64,000 nucleotides of DNA from Paucibacter aquatile (GCF_002885975.1 NZ_POSP01000003.1:620001-684000); one strand, 5' to 3'; counted from the stretch's first letter, positions 17,673 through 28,500 are shown. A program made the numbers and translations. Notes: generated by a model not told the origin, from the sequence alone.

Positions 17673-17945
17673 TCAGTTGACCGCGTCTTTGAGCGCCTTG
17701 CCGGGCCGGAACTTCGGCACTTTGGCAGACTTGATCTTGATCGCATCGCCGGTGCGGGGGTTGCGCCCTGCACGCGCAGCGCGCTTGGTCACGCTGAAGG
17801 TGCCGAAGCCTACCAGAGAAACGGAACCGTTCTTCTTCAGCGTCGCCTTGACACCACCGATGACCGCTTCCAGCGCACGGCCGGCAGCAGCTTTGGAGAT
17901 GTCGGCCTGCACGGCGATGTGCTCGATCAGATCAGACTTGTTCAA
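17673..17945 (-). CDS. hupB: DNA-binding protein HU (HupB type)
   Basis: 90-residue histone-like nucleoid protein, full family length. Landmarks are [11 protein letters not shown], the [11 protein letters not shown] turn, and the DNA-arm motif [14 protein letters not shown] with the conserved intercalating proline; the C-terminus [15 protein letters not shown] is typical of HU. The start codon is TTG (17943-17945), supported by the strong site GAGGGG seven bases upstream and by the invariant N-terminal sequence; no ATG is available. A -10-like TAGAAT lies about 115 bp upstream (18060-18065). Confidence 0.97.
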   Translation of the reverse strand: MNKSDLIEHIAVQADISKAAAGRALEAVIGGVKATLKKNGSVSLVGFGTFSVTKRAARAGRNPRTGDAIKIKSAKVPKFRPGKALKDAVN

Positions 17946-18199
17946 TTGGATCCCCTCAAAAGGAAATGCGTCCGCACAGCGAATCTGGCCCTGGCTTCTG
18001 GCGCCTCAGGCCGGCGTTCTGACCGGACCCAAGGGACGCTAAAACTCGCGGGGAAGCGGATTCTAAGCGCATTCAGCGAGCCCGCCCGACCGGGAAAAGC
18101 CCCGATACAACTGCATCAGTTGCTGACAGCCTGGGCACCTGGCGTGCACTGCGGCGCGCACCCCAGCGCACAAGACGGGCGCTGGCACTTCCGCCGAAT

Positions 18200-18766
18200 T
18201 CAGCGCGCCTTGGCGCGAATCTCGGGCAAGGCTTTTTGCAGGTAGTACACCATCGACCAGATGGTCAGCACCACGGCAGCCAGCAGCAGCCAGGTGCCCC
18301 AGGGACGGGTCGGCAGCACGCCGAACAGCACACCATCAAAAAGCAGAAAGGGAATCGCAATCATCTGCGCCATGGTCTTGAGCTTGCCGACCATGTGCAC
18401 GGCCACGCTGCCGGAGGCGCCGATCTGCGCCATCCATTCGCGCAGGGCGGAGATGGCGATCTCGCGGCCGATGATGACCAGGGCCACCAGGGCGTTGACA
18501 CGACCGAGTTCCAGCAGGATCAGCAGCGCCGCACAGACCAGCATCTTGTCCGCCACCGGGTCGAGAAAGGCGCCGAAAGCCGAGGTCTGGTTGAGCTTGC
18601 GGGCCAGGTAGCCATCCAGCCAGTCGGTCAAGGCCACCAGGATGAACAAGGCGGTTGCGAAGAAATTTTGACTGTCTTTGCTCAGGTCCAGATAGAAAAC
18701 ACCGACCACCAGCGGAATGGCGACGATGCGGGCCCAAGTGAACAGCGTTGGCAGGGTGAAGAACAT
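18200..18766 (-). CDS. pgsA: CDP-diacylglycerol--glycerol-3-phosphate 3-phosphatidyltransferase
   Basis: 188-residue inner-membrane enzyme making phosphatidylglycerol-phosphate, the committed step to PG and cardiolipin. The CDP-alcohol phosphotransferase signature D-G-x2-A-R-x8-G-x3-D-x3-D is complete as DGYLARKLNQTSAFGAFLDP followed by VADK (about residues 53-75). Five to six membrane helices are evident. I chose ATG 18766 (MFFTLPTLFTWARI), the conserved start; an in-frame TTG 21 bp upstream is less likely. Length matches the family. It is oriented with HU but separated from it by about 250 bp. Confidence 0.94.
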   Translation of the reverse strand: MFFTLPTLFTWARIVAIPLVVGVFYLDLSKDSQNFFATALFILVALTDWLDGYLARKLNQTSAFGAFLDPVADKMLVCAALLILLELGRVNALVALVIIGREIAISALREWMAQIGASGSVAVHMVGKLKTMAQMIAIPFLLFDGVLFGVLPTRPWGTWLLLAAVVLTIWSMVYYLQKALPEIRAKAR

Positions 18767-18922
18767 GCCGGCATTGTGCCCAAACAAAGGCCAAGGCCGC
18801 CGCGCAATTCAGGGCTTTTGCACCAAGAGCGGGCAAAGCAGCCTACATCGGGCTCAGATGGCCGCTCGGCGCCCGCCGACTGTGGCTTTATTGCCTCGGC
18901 GGACTGGGCTCAAGCGGGGCCT

Positions 18923-19513
18923 TCAGTCCAAGGTGCGGGGCTTGAAATGGCGGTCGTCGTTGAACAGAAAGGTCTCGCTGAACTTCCAGGGTTCGGGCAT
19001 GCGCGAGACATTGCCAAAGGGTGCCGCGCGGTGCACTGCATCGATGGCCAATTGCACCGTATCAAGCGCCTGACCTGGGCGGCGCAGCACATTGATGCGC
19101 TTGATGTGACCGTCATGCTTGAGCTCGACCTCCAGCACGGGGATGGCCAACAGCACCGCTGGCACCTGACCCATATAGGTCATGTGCGGATTGGCGGCCA
19201 CCAGGCGCTGCGCGGCCTGTTTGCGCAGCTCGTCGTGGCTGCGCACCGGTGCGGGCGGTGGCAGGCCGTGCTTGGCGCTCTCGGTCGGCTTGGCGGGCTC
19301 AGCGGGCTTGCTCGGCGAGGCCGGCTGAGCCGGCGTTGCCGCGGAGGTGCTGGGCTGGCTGCTGGAAGGCGCCGGCGCACGCGGGCCACTGCTGCAGCCC
19401 GCCATCAGGCCTGCCAGCACGGCGATCGCACCCAGGCCGCTGCGGCCGGTCCAGACGCTGGCGGCCGGCGGCAACGACGGCGCGGCGCCTCGGTTCTGTT
19501 CAATGCAAGACAC
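18923..19513 (-). CDS. Lipoprotein with TonB C-terminal-like domain
   Basis: 196 residues from a GTG start. The GTG at 19513 has AGAGGAG eight bases upstream and overlaps uvrC by 14 bp, so the genes are coupled. Residues 24-39 form a lipoprotein signal with lipobox LMAGC, giving lipidated Cys40. A Pro/Ala/Ser/Lys-rich spacer (about 45-100) follows. The C-terminal 100 residues ([23 protein letters not shown], then [17 protein letters not shown]) resemble the TonB-C / energy-transducer fold. There is no N-terminal membrane helix as in true TonB and no ExbBD nearby, so TonB function is doubtful. It might be a periplasmic scaffold anchored in the outer membrane. Confidence 0.8.
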   Translation of the reverse strand: MSCIEQNRGAAPSLPPAASVWTGRSGLGAIAVLAGLMAGCSSGPRAPAPSSSQPSTSAATPAQPASPSKPAEPAKPTESAKHGLPPPAPVRSHDELRKQAAQRLVAANPHMTYMGQVPAVLLAIPVLEVELKHDGHIKRINVLRRPGQALDTVQLAIDAVHRAAPFGNVSRMPEPWKFSETFLFNDDRHFKPRTLD

Positions 19514-21569
19514 GATAAATCTCCTCTGCCAGTTCCTTGGAAATGCCTTTGACGCTGGCAATCTCATCCACACTCGCCGCCGCCACGCCGCGCACGCCAC
19601 CGAAGCGTTGCAGCAGCTGGGCGCGCTTTTTCGGGCCGATGCCGGCCACATCTTCCAATTTGGAGCCGCCCGTGCGCACCGCCGCGCGCTTGGCGCGCAT
19701 GCCGGTGATGGCAAAGCGGTGGGCCTCGTCGCGGATCTGCGCCACCAGCATCAGGGCGGCCGAATCTCGGCCCAGGTAGACCTTGGGGCGGCCATCGGCA
19801 AACACCAGTTCTTCCAGGCCGACCTTGCGGCCCTCGCCCTTTTCAACGCCGACGATCAGGCTCAGATCCAGGCCCAGCTCTTCAAACACCTCGCGCGCCA
19901 TGGACACCTGGCCGCGGCCACCGTCCACCAGCACCAGGTCCGGCAGGCGGCCGGTGCCCAGCTGCGCCGCCTCGGCCAGCTTGCTGTAGCGCCGCGTCAG
20001 CACCTGGCGCATGGCGGCGTAATCGTCGCCGCCGGTGATGCCCTCGATGTTGTAGCGGCGGTACTGGCTGCTCTGCATCTGATGCGCATCGAAGACCACG
20101 CAGGAGGCCATGGTCGCCTCGCCCGCCGTGTGGCTGATGTCGAAACACTCGATGCGGAAGCTGTCCAGCTCCTGCACCTGCAGATCCAGCGCCTCGACCA
20201 GGGCGCGGGTGCGCGCCTGCTGCGAGCCCTCTTCGGCCAGCAAGCGCGCCAGCGCCAGCTCAGCGCCCTTGACGCACATCTCCTGCCAGATGCGGCGCTG
20301 ACCGCGCGGCTGGGCCTGGGTCGTGACCTTGTAACCAGCCTGCTCGCTCAAGGCCTCGGACAAGGACTCGTCCACCGCCTCGCTGAGTACGATCAACGAG
20401 GGCACATGGGCATCGAGGTAATGCTGGGCCATGAAGGCCTCCAGCACCTGGCGCTCGGGCGAGTAGGCGCTGAGCTGCTCGTCGTCGCCGAGCGACACGG
20501 CGGTGGCCTCCTCGACATGGCGCGGGAAGAAAGCGCGGTCCCCCAGATGCCGGCCACCGCGCACCATGGCCAGGTTGACGCAGGCGCGGCCGCCTTGCAC
20601 CTTGGCCGCCAGGATGTCGACATCGCGGTCGCGCCCGGTGGCGCTGTTCTCGTCCACCGACTGCTGCTGCAGCACGCGCGCCAGGGCCTGGATCTGGTTG
20701 CGCACTTCGGCCGCCAACTCGAACTGCAAGGCATCCGAGTGGGCCATCATCTGCGCCTGCAGGCCGTCCATCACCTCCTGCGTCTCGCCCAGCAGAAAGC
20801 GCTCGGCATGGCTGACATTGCGGGCGTAATCGGCGCCCTGCCCTTCGGGCACACAGGGGCCGGAACAGCGGCGGATCTGGTACAGCAGGCACGGCCGCGA
20901 GCGGTTGTTGAAGACCGTGTCCTCACAGGTGCGCAGCTTGAAGACCTTCTGGATCAGCTGGATCGATTCCTTGACCGCCCAGCCGCTCGGGAAGGGCCCG
21001 AAGTAGCGGTGGCGCCGGTCCACCGCGCCGCGGTAGTAGCTGATGCGAGGGAATTGATGGCCGCTGAGCTTGAGGTAGGGGTAGCTCTTGTCGTCGCGGA
21101 ACAGGATGTTGAACTTGGGGTTCAAGGCCTTGATCAGATTGTTTTCCAGCAGCAGCGCCTCGGACTCGGTGCGCACCACCGTGGTCTCCAGCCGCGCGAT
21201 GCGCGCCACCATCAGGCCGATGCGGGTGCCGCCATGGTCCTTCTGGAAATAGCTGGAGACGCGCTTCTTGATGTGCTTGGCCTTGCCGACGTAGAGCACC
21301 TGGTCCTGAGCGTCGAAGTAACGGTAGACCCCGGGCAGGCCGGGCAAAGCCGCCACCTCCTGCAGGATGCGCTCGCGCTGCTCGCGCGCGGCCTGCTCGA
21401 CCTGATGCACCCGCAAGGCCTCGGCCTCCTCGACGATGCGGCGCTCGCTCGCCCACTGAGCCTGGGCTTGTTCGCCGAGGGCGCGCGCCTCTTCCGCGGA
21501 AGCAGGGACGGCGGAGTCGACGGGGGTTTCAGCGGGTTTTTGAGCATCGGGCGTTGGCATGGGCAGCAT
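19500..21569 (-). CDS. uvrC: Excinuclease ABC subunit C (UvrC)
   Basis: Dual-incision nuclease of nucleotide-excision repair, up to 689 residues. The GIY-YIG domain starts near residue 78 ([12 protein letters not shown], then [18 protein letters not shown]). It is followed by the Cys-containing segment of the central region ([14 protein letters not shown]), the UVR motif, the RNase H-like nuclease ([21 protein letters not shown] and [10 protein letters not shown]) and C-terminal helix-hairpin-helix repeats ([16 protein letters not shown]). About 75 residues of Glu/Ala/Arg-rich coiled coil precede the catalytic domain, which most UvrC proteins lack. An internal GTG at 21410 with GAGG upstream would give a normal 636-residue form. 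The earP start lies only 24 bp away, divergently. Confidence 0.95.
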   Translation of the reverse strand: MLPMPTPDAQKPAETPVDSAVPASAEEARALGEQAQAQWASERRIVEEAEALRVHQVEQAAREQRERILQEVAALPGLPGVYRYFDAQDQVLYVGKAKHIKKRVSSYFQKDHGGTRIGLMVARIARLETTVVRTESEALLLENNLIKALNPKFNILFRDDKSYPYLKLSGHQFPRISYYRGAVDRRHRYFGPFPSGWAVKESIQLIQKVFKLRTCEDTVFNNRSRPCLLYQIRRCSGPCVPEGQGADYARNVSHAERFLLGETQEVMDGLQAQMMAHSDALQFELAAEVRNQIQALARVLQQQSVDENSATGRDRDVDILAAKVQGGRACVNLAMVRGGRHLGDRAFFPRHVEEATAVSLGDDEQLSAYSPERQVLEAFMAQHYLDAHVPSLIVLSEAVDESLSEALSEQAGYKVTTQAQPRGQRRIWQEMCVKGAELALARLLAEEGSQQARTRALVEALDLQVQELDSFRIECFDISHTAGEATMASCVVFDAHQMQSSQYRRYNIEGITGGDDYAAMRQVLTRRYSKLAEAAQLGTGRLPDLVLVDGGRGQVSMAREVFEELGLDLSLIVGVEKGEGRKVGLEELVFADGRPKVYLGRDSAALMLVAQIRDEAHRFAITGMRAKRAAVRTGGSKLEDVAGIGPKKRAQLLQRFGGVRGVAAASVDEIASVKGISKELAEEIYRVLH

Positions 21570-21593
21570 TGTGCCCGGCTCGATAATCCCGCC

Positions 21594-22670
21594 ATGAGTC
21601 AGTGTTCGAATCGGGTCTGGGATCTGTTCTGCCGTGTGATCGACAACTTCGGCGATGTCGGCGTCAGCTGGCGCCTGGCCCGCGACCTGGCGGCACGCGG
21701 GCAAAGCGTGCGTTTGTGGATCGATGATGCGGCGCCGCTGCGCTGGATGGCGCCGGGCGGCTGGCCGGCGGGCATCGCGGTGCATGACTGGCGCGAAGCC
21801 GAGGTCGAGGGCCCCGAGCTCGAAGCCGGCGATGTGGTGATCGAAACCTTTGGCTGCGAGCTGCCGCCCGCTTTTGTCAGCCGCATGGCCGCGCGCCAGT
21901 CGGCGCCGCTCTGGCTGAACCTGGAATATCTCAGCGCCGAGGCCTATGTCGAGCGCAGCCATGGCCTGAGCTCACCGCAATTCAGCGGCCCGGGCCGCGG
22001 CCTGGACAAGCGTTTTTTCTACCCCGGCTTCAGCCTGCGCACCGGCGGCCTGCTGCGCGAACCGGGCTTGCTGGAGGCGCAGGCCGGCGTCGATGCGAAG
22101 GCCTGGCTGGCGGCGCAAGGCCTGCAGCGCCAGCCGGGCGAGCGCATCGTCAGCCTGTTTGCCTACCCCAACCCGCGGCTGGGCGATCTGCTGGACGCCA
22201 TGGCCGATCAGCCCACCCTGCTGCTGGTCTGCCCCGGCGCGGTGCAAGCCGAGCTGTTGCAGCGCGAGCGGCCGGCCACGCTACGCCTGCATGCCCTGCC
22301 CTTCCTCAGCCAGCCGGAGTTCGACGCCCTGCTCTGGGCGGCCGACCTGAACCTGGTGCGCGGCGAGGATTCTTTTGTGCGGGCCCAGTGGGCCGGCAAG
22401 CCCATGGTCTGGCAGATCTACCGCCAGGACGACGGCGCGCATGGCCCCAAGCTCGACGCCTTTCTCGATCTCTACCTGCAAGGCGCCCCCGCCGAATTGG
22501 CCGGCCCGACCCGCCAGCTCTGGCGCCGCTGGAACGAGCTGGAGGCCGGCCCGCTGCAGCTGCCAGCGGCTGCGCCGGCCGCCGCCCAAGCCCTGGAATG
22601 GCGTGCGCAATTGCTGCTGCAGCCCGACTTGTGCAGCCAGCTGCTCGGCTTGGCCGCCAAATCGGGCTAA
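21594..22670 (+). CDS. earP: EF-P arginine rhamnosyltransferase EarP
   Basis: 358-residue cytoplasmic glycosyltransferase that moves rhamnose from dTDP-rhamnose to Arg32 of elongation factor P. Family landmarks: the N-terminal [19 protein letters not shown] with Asp17 and Asp21 matching the catalytic-region aspartates, [18 protein letters not shown], and the sugar-nucleotide site [28 protein letters not shown] 21594 gives the conserved start; longer in-frame extensions are antisense to uvrC. The efp gene follows after 219 bp, and its product carries the Arg32 target, which strongly supports the call. Confidence 0.96.
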   Translation: MSQCSNRVWDLFCRVIDNFGDVGVSWRLARDLAARGQSVRLWIDDAAPLRWMAPGGWPAGIAVHDWREAEVEGPELEAGDVVIETFGCELPPAFVSRMAARQSAPLWLNLEYLSAEAYVERSHGLSSPQFSGPGRGLDKRFFYPGFSLRTGGLLREPGLLEAQAGVDAKAWLAAQGLQRQPGERIVSLFAYPNPRLGDLLDAMADQPTLLLVCPGAVQAELLQRERPATLRLHALPFLSQPEFDALLWAADLNLVRGEDSFVRAQWAGKPMVWQIYRQDDGAHGPKLDAFLDLYLQGAPAELAGPTRQLWRRWNELEAGPLQLPAAAPAAAQALEWRAQLLLQPDLCSQLLGLAAKSG

Positions 22671-22889
22671 AATTGAGGGCTTTGTCGCGCCGCAAGTGTT
22701 GGGCGCAGCACCCTGGTCGGGCGTTTGAGGTCGTGTTGGGCCTTGAAAACCCGGCTCTCAAGACAGCAGGCACTTGTTCTTTGACCGAAGTTCGAACAAT
22801 GGCCTGGGCCCCGAATCGATCGTGCATACCTGCAGCATGCGTGATCCACCGGGCCATCCCGCAGAACTTCTCTCCAAATCGGAACACTC

Positions 22890-23444
22890 ATGAAGATTGC
22901 TCAAGAAATCCGCGCCGGCAACGTGATCATGCACGGTAAAGACCCGATGGTCGTGCTGAAGACCGAATACAGCCGCGGCGGCCGCAATGCAGCCACCGTG
23001 CGCATGAAGCTCAAGAGCCTGCTGAACAACTCCGGCACCGAAGTCGTGTTCAAGGCCGACGACAAGATGGACCAGGTCATCCTGGAAAAGCGCGAGTGCA
23101 CCTACACCTACTTCGCTGACCCGATGTATGTGTTCATGGACACCGAGTACAACCAGTTCGAAGTCGAAGCCGAGAACATGGGCGACGCCCTGTCCTACCT
23201 GGAAGACTCCATGCCCGTGGAAGTGGTGTTCTACGACGGCAAGGCCATCTCGGTCGAACTGCCCACCTCGCTGGTGCGTGAAGTGACCTGGACCGAGCCG
23301 GCCGTCAAGGGCGACACCTCGGGCAAGGTCCTGAAGCCCGCCAAGATCTCCACCGGTTTCGAAATCCCCGTGCCCATCTTCGTGGCCCAAGGCGACAAGA
23401 TCGAAATCGACACCCGCACCCACGAGTACCGCAAGCGCGTCTGA
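22890..23444 (+). CDS. efp: Elongation factor P, rhamnosylated (Arg32) type
   Basis: 184-residue ribosome-binding factor that rescues stalling at polyproline. The beta3-beta4 loop at its tip reads YSRGGRNAA with Arg32, the acceptor for EarP, rather than Lys34 of the EpmA-modified type. Three OB-like domains are full length, ending HEYRKRV. The site GGAA is suitably placed before ATG 22890. It has its own 219-bp upstream region and an intrinsic terminator after it, so it may be transcribed both alone and from earP. Confidence 0.98.
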   Translation: MKIAQEIRAGNVIMHGKDPMVVLKTEYSRGGRNAATVRMKLKSLLNNSGTEVVFKADDKMDQVILEKRECTYTYFADPMYVFMDTEYNQFEVEAENMGDALSYLEDSMPVEVVFYDGKAISVELPTSLVREVTWTEPAVKGDTSGKVLKPAKISTGFEIPVPIFVAQGDKIEIDTRTHEYRKRV

Positions 23445-23490
23445 GGACGTGATGCCTGGGCCCTCACGGCCCAGACGCTTGCCAGACACA

Positions 23491-23523
23491 AAGCCAGTCC
23501 GCTGATGCCGACTGGCTTTTTTT
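23491..23523 (+). terminator. Intrinsic terminator after efp
   Basis: Stem AAGCCAGT (23491-23498) / ACTGGCTT (23511-23518) followed by a run of seven T in all. It is 47 bp past the efp stop. Confidence 0.93.
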
Positions 23524-23661
23524 CGCCCGGACGAAACCCGGAGCACGCAGCGGGCAGCCGCCCACCCCGCCTGGTGTCGAGCCGATCTGGCTGACTTTTG
23601 TGTTTCCAGCGACCTGCTGGTACAAGGCCCCTGGTGCCAGATCATTCCTGCAGGAGGGAGC

Positions 23662-26088
23662 ATGGGGGACACATCAGCAGCAAGCGCGCGCAGGCGACCT
23701 TTCGGGCCCTCCGAGCGATTCATCCTGCTGGGTCTGTGTTGGGCATCCCTGATGAGCGCCACCGCCTGGGCCCAAGCACCTTCGGCGGGCAAGCCCTCCG
23801 TGCGCGCTGTGGCCGCAGAAGAAGAGACACAACTTCCCGAGATGGCAGCCATGCGTGCGTGGGCACAAAGGGTGCTGACCGAAAGCCCGAATCCTGAAGC
23901 CAGCACCACTCCATCACCCCAAGGGCCGGGCAATGCCGCCCGCGGGGTCGATTGGCTGAACCGGATGCGGCTGCAGCTTGTCGCCGAGGACGCGACCGGC
24001 GCTCTCGACAGTTTGCGCCGCCTGCGCGAAGACCAGGTGCGCCAAGGCCAGGCGGAGCCCCAGCTCAGCTATCTGAACTACGAGATCTACGCCCGCGCCC
24101 TGCGCCTGAGCCAGGCCGAAGGCAGTGCGGGCTTTGCTGCAGCCTTCAACTCGACCTACACGCAGGTCCTGCATGCACTCAGCGACTTGCAAGCCATGCG
24201 CGTGGAACGCAGCTTTGCCTACAACCTGGAGCGCGGCGAGCAGGACTGGCGGACTCAACTGAAGGCAGCGCCGCTGGATGCTTCGGTCCACCTCACGCAG
24301 GAACAGATCAAGGCACGGGTTCGCGCCTACCAACCCTGGCTGGTGTTCCGCAGCGTGTTGCCGCTGATGCCACCTTTGCTGCAGGCCGAGGAAGAACGCC
24401 GCTACCTGCGAGAACAGGCCCAGGTGCGCGGCCCCGACGGCACCACGCTCTCCGCCTTTGTGATGCGGCCCAGGAACGCGCCGGCTCGCCTGCCGGCCAC
24501 TCTGGTCTTCAGCATCTACGCCGATGAACAGGATCTGTGGCGCCAGGCCCGCAACGCGGCCCAGCGCGGCTATGTGGGCGTGGCGGCGTACTCGCGCGGC
24601 AAGGCGGGCAGCCCGGAGGTGATCGCGCCCTACGAGTTTGAACACCGTGACGTCAATGCCGTGATCGATTGGATGGCCCGGCAACCCTGGAGCGATGGCC
24701 GGGTGGGCATGTTCGGCGGCAGCTACGACGGCTTTGCCCAATGGGCAGCCCTCAAGCGCCCACACCCGGCCCTGAAAACCATCGTGCCCTATGTCGCGGC
24801 CATGCCTGGGCAGGGCCTGCCCATGGAAAACAATGTTGGCTTGAATGCCAACTACGGCTGGGCGTTTTACGTGGGCAACCACGCCTACCTCGACAAGACC
24901 AGCTATTTCGATTCGCAGCGCTGGAACCGCCTGGCGGATCGTTGGTATGAGAGCGGCCGCCCCCACCGAGACATCGACCAGATCGACGGACAAGCCAACC
25001 CCTGGCTGCAACGCTGGCTGCAACACCCGAGCTACGACGGGTATTGGCAGTCCATGGTGCCGCAAGGCCGCGACTATGCACGCATTGACATCCCTGTGCT
25101 CAGCATCACCGGCTACTACGACGACGGGCAGATCTCCGCCCTCGAATACCTACGGCAGCATGAAACCCACCACCCGCGGCCGAACCATGTGCTGCTGATC
25201 GGCCCCTACGACCACGGCGGCGCGCAATCGTCCTTCAAGGCACCGGTGCTGCGCGGCTACGCGATCGACCCGGTTGCGCAGTTCGACACCCAGGAGCTGA
25301 CCTTCCAGTGGCTGGACCACCAGCTGAAAGGTGGTCCACGCCCAGCCCTCCTCAAAGACCGCATCAACTACCAAGTGATGGGCACCAACCGCTGGCTCCA
25401 TGCGCCGTCATTGAACGCGCTTCACCGCCAGAACCAGCGCTTGTACCTGAGCCTGTCGGCCGATGGACGGAGCACGGAGCTGACCCCAGACCGCCGCCAG
25501 CGAGCTCACGGCTTTGAACAAACGCTGGACCTCGCCGATCGCCAGCACAGCAGCAACACCGACTACTACCCTGCCCCGATCCTGCGCCGCGAGTTGGACA
25601 CGAGCAGCGGCTACACCTTTGTCAGCGCCCCCTTGAAGCAGGCCATGAATCTGGCCGGCCGCTTCTCCGGCGAGTTGCACCTGGTGATCAACAAACGGGA
25701 CGTCGATCTGGGCCTTGTGCTCTACGAGCTGACGGCGCAAGGGGACTACCTTCACCTGTCCTACTTCCTCGGCCGCGCCAGCCATGCCCGCGACATGAGC
25801 CAGCGCCGGCTGCTGACGCCCGGACGGGTCCAGCGCATCCCCTTCGAGCGCACGCGCATGGTGGCCCGCCACTTGCAAGCGGGCAGTCGCCTGGTGCTGC
25901 AGGTCAACGTCAACAAAAACAGTGGCGCCCAGGTCAATCACGGCACCGGCAAGCCGGTCAGCGAGGAGAGCACCGCGGATGCGGGCGATCCGCTGCACAT
26001 CCGCTGGTTGAGCAGCAGCTTCATCCAGCTGCCCATCTCCAAGGCCGTTCAGCCTGAGGATGAGGGCAGCTCGGCTTCTTCGAGATAA
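23662..26088 (+). CDS. CocE/NonD-family (X-Pro dipeptidyl-peptidase-like) secreted hydrolase
   Basis: 808 residues, with a strong site (AGGAGGGAGC) before ATG 23662 and a signal peptide ending SATAWAQA near residue 38. An N-terminal helical region (about 60-250) unique to this subgroup precedes the alpha/beta-hydrolase domain. The nucleophile is Ser354 in GGSYDG, the acid is likely in TGYYDDGQ, and the base in GPYDHGG. The C-terminal 240 residues form the jelly-roll PepX-C domain ([10 protein letters not shown] through FIQLPIS). Such enzymes cleave acyl-amide or ester bonds; the substrate cannot be read from sequence. Its last 40 bp overlap the convergent acetolactate synthase gene. Confidence 0.88.
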   Translation: MGDTSAASARRRPFGPSERFILLGLCWASLMSATAWAQAPSAGKPSVRAVAAEEETQLPEMAAMRAWAQRVLTESPNPEASTTPSPQGPGNAARGVDWLNRMRLQLVAEDATGALDSLRRLREDQVRQGQAEPQLSYLNYEIYARALRLSQAEGSAGFAAAFNSTYTQVLHALSDLQAMRVERSFAYNLERGEQDWRTQLKAAPLDASVHLTQEQIKARVRAYQPWLVFRSVLPLMPPLLQAEEERRYLREQAQVRGPDGTTLSAFVMRPRNAPARLPATLVFSIYADEQDLWRQARNAAQRGYVGVAAYSRGKAGSPEVIAPYEFEHRDVNAVIDWMARQPWSDGRVGMFGGSYDGFAQWAALKRPHPALKTIVPYVAAMPGQGLPMENNVGLNANYGWAFYVGNHAYLDKTSYFDSQRWNRLADRWYESGRPHRDIDQIDGQANPWLQRWLQHPSYDGYWQSMVPQGRDYARIDIPVLSITGYYDDGQISALEYLRQHETHHPRPNHVLLIGPYDHGGAQSSFKAPVLRGYAIDPVAQFDTQELTFQWLDHQLKGGPRPALLKDRINYQVMGTNRWLHAPSLNALHRQNQRLYLSLSADGRSTELTPDRRQRAHGFEQTLDLADRQHSSNTDYYPAPILRRELDTSSGYTFVSAPLKQAMNLAGRFSGELHLVINKRDVDLGLVLYELTAQGDYLHLSYFLGRASHARDMSQRRLLTPGRVQRIPFERTRMVARHLQAGSRLVLQVNVNKNSGAQVNHGTGKPVSEESTADAGDPLHIRWLSSSFIQLPISKAVQPEDEGSSASSR

Positions 26089-27869
26089 GCCCGCTCCTTG
26101 CCCAACCATATCTCTTGGTGCCCGGCGCCGGCCGGGATCATGGGGAAGCAGTTTTCCTCGGCCCGCACCTGCACATCGAGGAAAAAGGGCCCGGCGCTGG
26201 CCAGGCATCGCTGCAGCGCGGCGTCCAGATCCTCACGCCGCTCGACCCGCAAGCCTTGCCAGCCGAAGGCCAGGGCCAAGGCCACGAAATCGGGCAGTGC
26301 CTCCGTGTAGCTGTGGCTGTAGCGGCCGCCGTGGATCAGCTCCTGCCACTGCCTCACCATGCCCATGCGGCCGTTGTTGGACAGCACCAGCTTGACAGGC
26401 AGGCGGTGCTGCACGGCGGTGGACAGCTCCTGGATGTTCATCAGCACCGAGGCGTCGCCGCTGACGCAGACCACCAGCTCCTGCGGATGCGCAATCTGTG
26501 CCCCCAAGGCCGCGGGCAGGCCATAACCCATGGTTCCAGCGCCACCGGAAGTCAGCCAGCGGCCGGGCGCCTGGAACTGCAGATGCTGGGCCGCCCACAT
26601 CTGATGCTGGCCAACATCGGTCGAGACGATGGCGCCCTGCGCCGGGCGCTGCCGCTCGATGGCCCGCTGCAACTGGCGCATCAAGGCCTGCGGCGCGATC
26701 TCCCCGCTGCCGCTGTCCTCGAAGCCAAAGCTGTCGGCCGACCGCCAGCGCGCAATGCGCGACCACCAGGATTGCAAGTCGAGGTGCAGGCCGCGCGTCT
26801 GCCAGGTCTGCTCCAGCGCCGCCAGCGAAGCTGCACAGTCGCCGCGCAGGCCGACATCGGCACGCACCACCTTGCCGATGGAACGCGCATCAATGTCCAG
26901 GTGGATGATCTTGGCACCCGGGCAGAAGCTGTCGAGCCGACCGGTGACCCGGTCGTCAAAGCGCGCACCGACGCAGACGATCACATCGGCATGGTGCATG
27001 GCCAGATTGGCCTCCAGGCTGCCGTGCATGCCCAGCATGCCCAGCCACTGCGGGCTGGCAGCCGGAAAAGCACCCAAGCCCATCAAGGTCAAGGTGCACG
27101 GCGCACCGGTCGCTTGGACCAGTCGCTGAAAACTGGCGCAGGCCGCTGCGCCTGAATTGATCAGGCCACCACCGCCGTAGAACACCGGGCGCTGCGCAGC
27201 CTGCAGCAGATCGAGGGCGGCGTCCACCGCGGAAGCATCGGGCCGGTCGGGCGCGGGCCGGCGGGGCACAGGCGTCTGCCAGCTGTCTTCGGCCAGGGCT
27301 TGCAGCTGGATGTCCTTGGGGAAATCAATCAACACCGGCCCCGGTCGGCCCTCGCGCGTGCGTCGGTAGCCCTCCTCCACCGTGGCCGCCACCTGGTCGA
27401 CGGCGCGGATCTGCACATTCCACTTGGTCACTGGCCGAGAGATGCCAAGCGCATCGCATTCCTGAAACGCATCGGTGCCGATCGCCGTGGTGGCCACCTG
27501 GCCGCTGATGCACAGCACCGGGATGCTGTCGCACAAGGCGTCCAGCAGACCGGTGGTGGTGTTGCTCATACCCGGGCCCGAGGTCACGAAGACCACCCCC
27601 ACCTTGCCCGTGCTGCGCGCATAGCCCTCGGCCGCATGCACGGCCGCCTGCTCGTGGCGCACCAGCACATGGCGCAGGCGCGGCTCAGCATGCAAGGCGT
27701 CGTAGAGCGGCAGCACGGCACCGCCGGGGTAGCCGAACACGGTGTCCACGCCCAGAGCCAGCAGGCTGGCAATCAAGGCCTGCGCGCCGTTGCGCGGGAT
27801 GGCGGGCTGAAGACACACCGGAGCCAGATCCGGTGCTGCGTCAAACAAGGTTTCAGGCAATGCACTCAT
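26049..27869 (-). CDS. ilvB: Acetolactate synthase large (catalytic) subunit
   Basis: 606-residue ThDP- and FAD-dependent enzyme joining two pyruvates, or pyruvate and 2-oxobutyrate, at the first common step of branched-chain amino acid synthesis. ThDP landmarks: [15 protein letters not shown], the catalytic Glu in [16 protein letters not shown], and the GDASVLMN...[12 protein letters not shown] pyrophosphate site. The central domain reads [30 protein letters not shown] 27869 is the natural start. No ilvN regulatory subunit is adjacent, unlike the usual ilvBN pair, so it may use a subunit encoded elsewhere or act alone. It is divergent from an Lrp-type regulator. Confidence 0.92.
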   Translation of the reverse strand: MSALPETLFDAAPDLAPVCLQPAIPRNGAQALIASLLALGVDTVFGYPGGAVLPLYDALHAEPRLRHVLVRHEQAAVHAAEGYARSTGKVGVVFVTSGPGMSNTTTGLLDALCDSIPVLCISGQVATTAIGTDAFQECDALGISRPVTKWNVQIRAVDQVAATVEEGYRRTREGRPGPVLIDFPKDIQLQALAEDSWQTPVPRRPAPDRPDASAVDAALDLLQAAQRPVFYGGGGLINSGAAACASFQRLVQATGAPCTLTLMGLGAFPAASPQWLGMLGMHGSLEANLAMHHADVIVCVGARFDDRVTGRLDSFCPGAKIIHLDIDARSIGKVVRADVGLRGDCAASLAALEQTWQTRGLHLDLQSWWSRIARWRSADSFGFEDSGSGEIAPQALMRQLQRAIERQRPAQGAIVSTDVGQHQMWAAQHLQFQAPGRWLTSGGAGTMGYGLPAALGAQIAHPQELVVCVSGDASVLMNIQELSTAVQHRLPVKLVLSNNGRMGMVRQWQELIHGGRYSHSYTEALPDFVALALAFGWQGLRVERREDLDAALQRCLASAGPFFLDVQVRAEENCFPMIPAGAGHQEIWLGKERAYLEEAELPSSSG

Positions 27870-27969
27870 GCCAGCACTGTGCCCAAGAACACGCAGCAAA
27901 GGCTTCCGAATTTTTCCTCAAAATCAAATCACAGAAGCAAATCTTGCTGCAAAGCTAAACTCCAGCAGC

Positions 27970-28431
27970 ATGAAGCTCGACAAATTTGATTTCGCAATCC
28001 TGGCCTGCCTGCAGCAGGACGCCCGCATCAGCCTGCAGGAGTTGAGCAGCCAGGTCGGCCTGACCAGCTCGCCCTGCTGGGCGCGCATCAAGCGCATGGA
28101 AGAAGCTGGCGTGATCGAGGGCTATGCCGTGCGCCTCAATGCCGCCAAGATCGGCCTGGCCGACACGGTGATCGTGCAGGTCACGCTGGACAACCACTCC
28201 GACGAGGCCTTGTTCGAGTTCGGCCGCGCGCTGGAGCAGATCCCCGAAGTGCTGGAGGCCTTTCTGGTCTCGGGCGACTACGACTACTACGTGCGCATCG
28301 CCGTCTCGGACACGCGCGACTACGAGCGCCTGCTGCGCGAGCGGCTGTACAAGATCCCGGGCATACGCCACAGCAAGTCCAGCTTTGTGCTGCGGCAGCT
28401 GAAGCAAAGCCAGCTGCCACTGCGCGGCTGA
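27970..28431 (+). CDS. Lrp/AsnC-family transcriptional regulator
   Basis: 153-residue feast/famine regulator. The helix-turn-helix covers about residues 5-50 (DFAILACLQQDARISLQELSSQVGLTSSPCWARIKRMEEAGVI). The C-terminal RAM domain (about 65-145) includes LEAFLVSGDYDYYVRIAVSD, the effector-binding and oligomerisation surface. ATG 27970 gives the conserved MKLDKFDFAIL start. It is divergent from the acetolactate synthase gene with a 100-bp AT-rich gap, so autoregulation and control of that gene are likely but inferred. Confidence 0.93.
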   Translation: MKLDKFDFAILACLQQDARISLQELSSQVGLTSSPCWARIKRMEEAGVIEGYAVRLNAAKIGLADTVIVQVTLDNHSDEALFEFGRALEQIPEVLEAFLVSGDYDYYVRIAVSDTRDYERLLRERLYKIPGIRHSKSSFVLRQLKQSQLPLRG

Positions 28432-28500
28432 ACACCGCAAACGCCGAGGCTGTTGGCGCGCCTCCCGGCGCCGCCACTCATCCCGCGCACAGGCCTGGGT

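Noticed and set aside
19347..22670. Long plus-strand frame covering uvrC
   Set aside because: Only the part from 21594 (earP) looks like protein; the rest is antisense to uvrC with shadow composition.
22774..22799. TTGTTC...GAACAA inverted repeat and TTGACC upstream of efp
   Set aside because: The repeat has a long 14-bp spacer and no -10 at a suitable distance; it does not match an operator I know.
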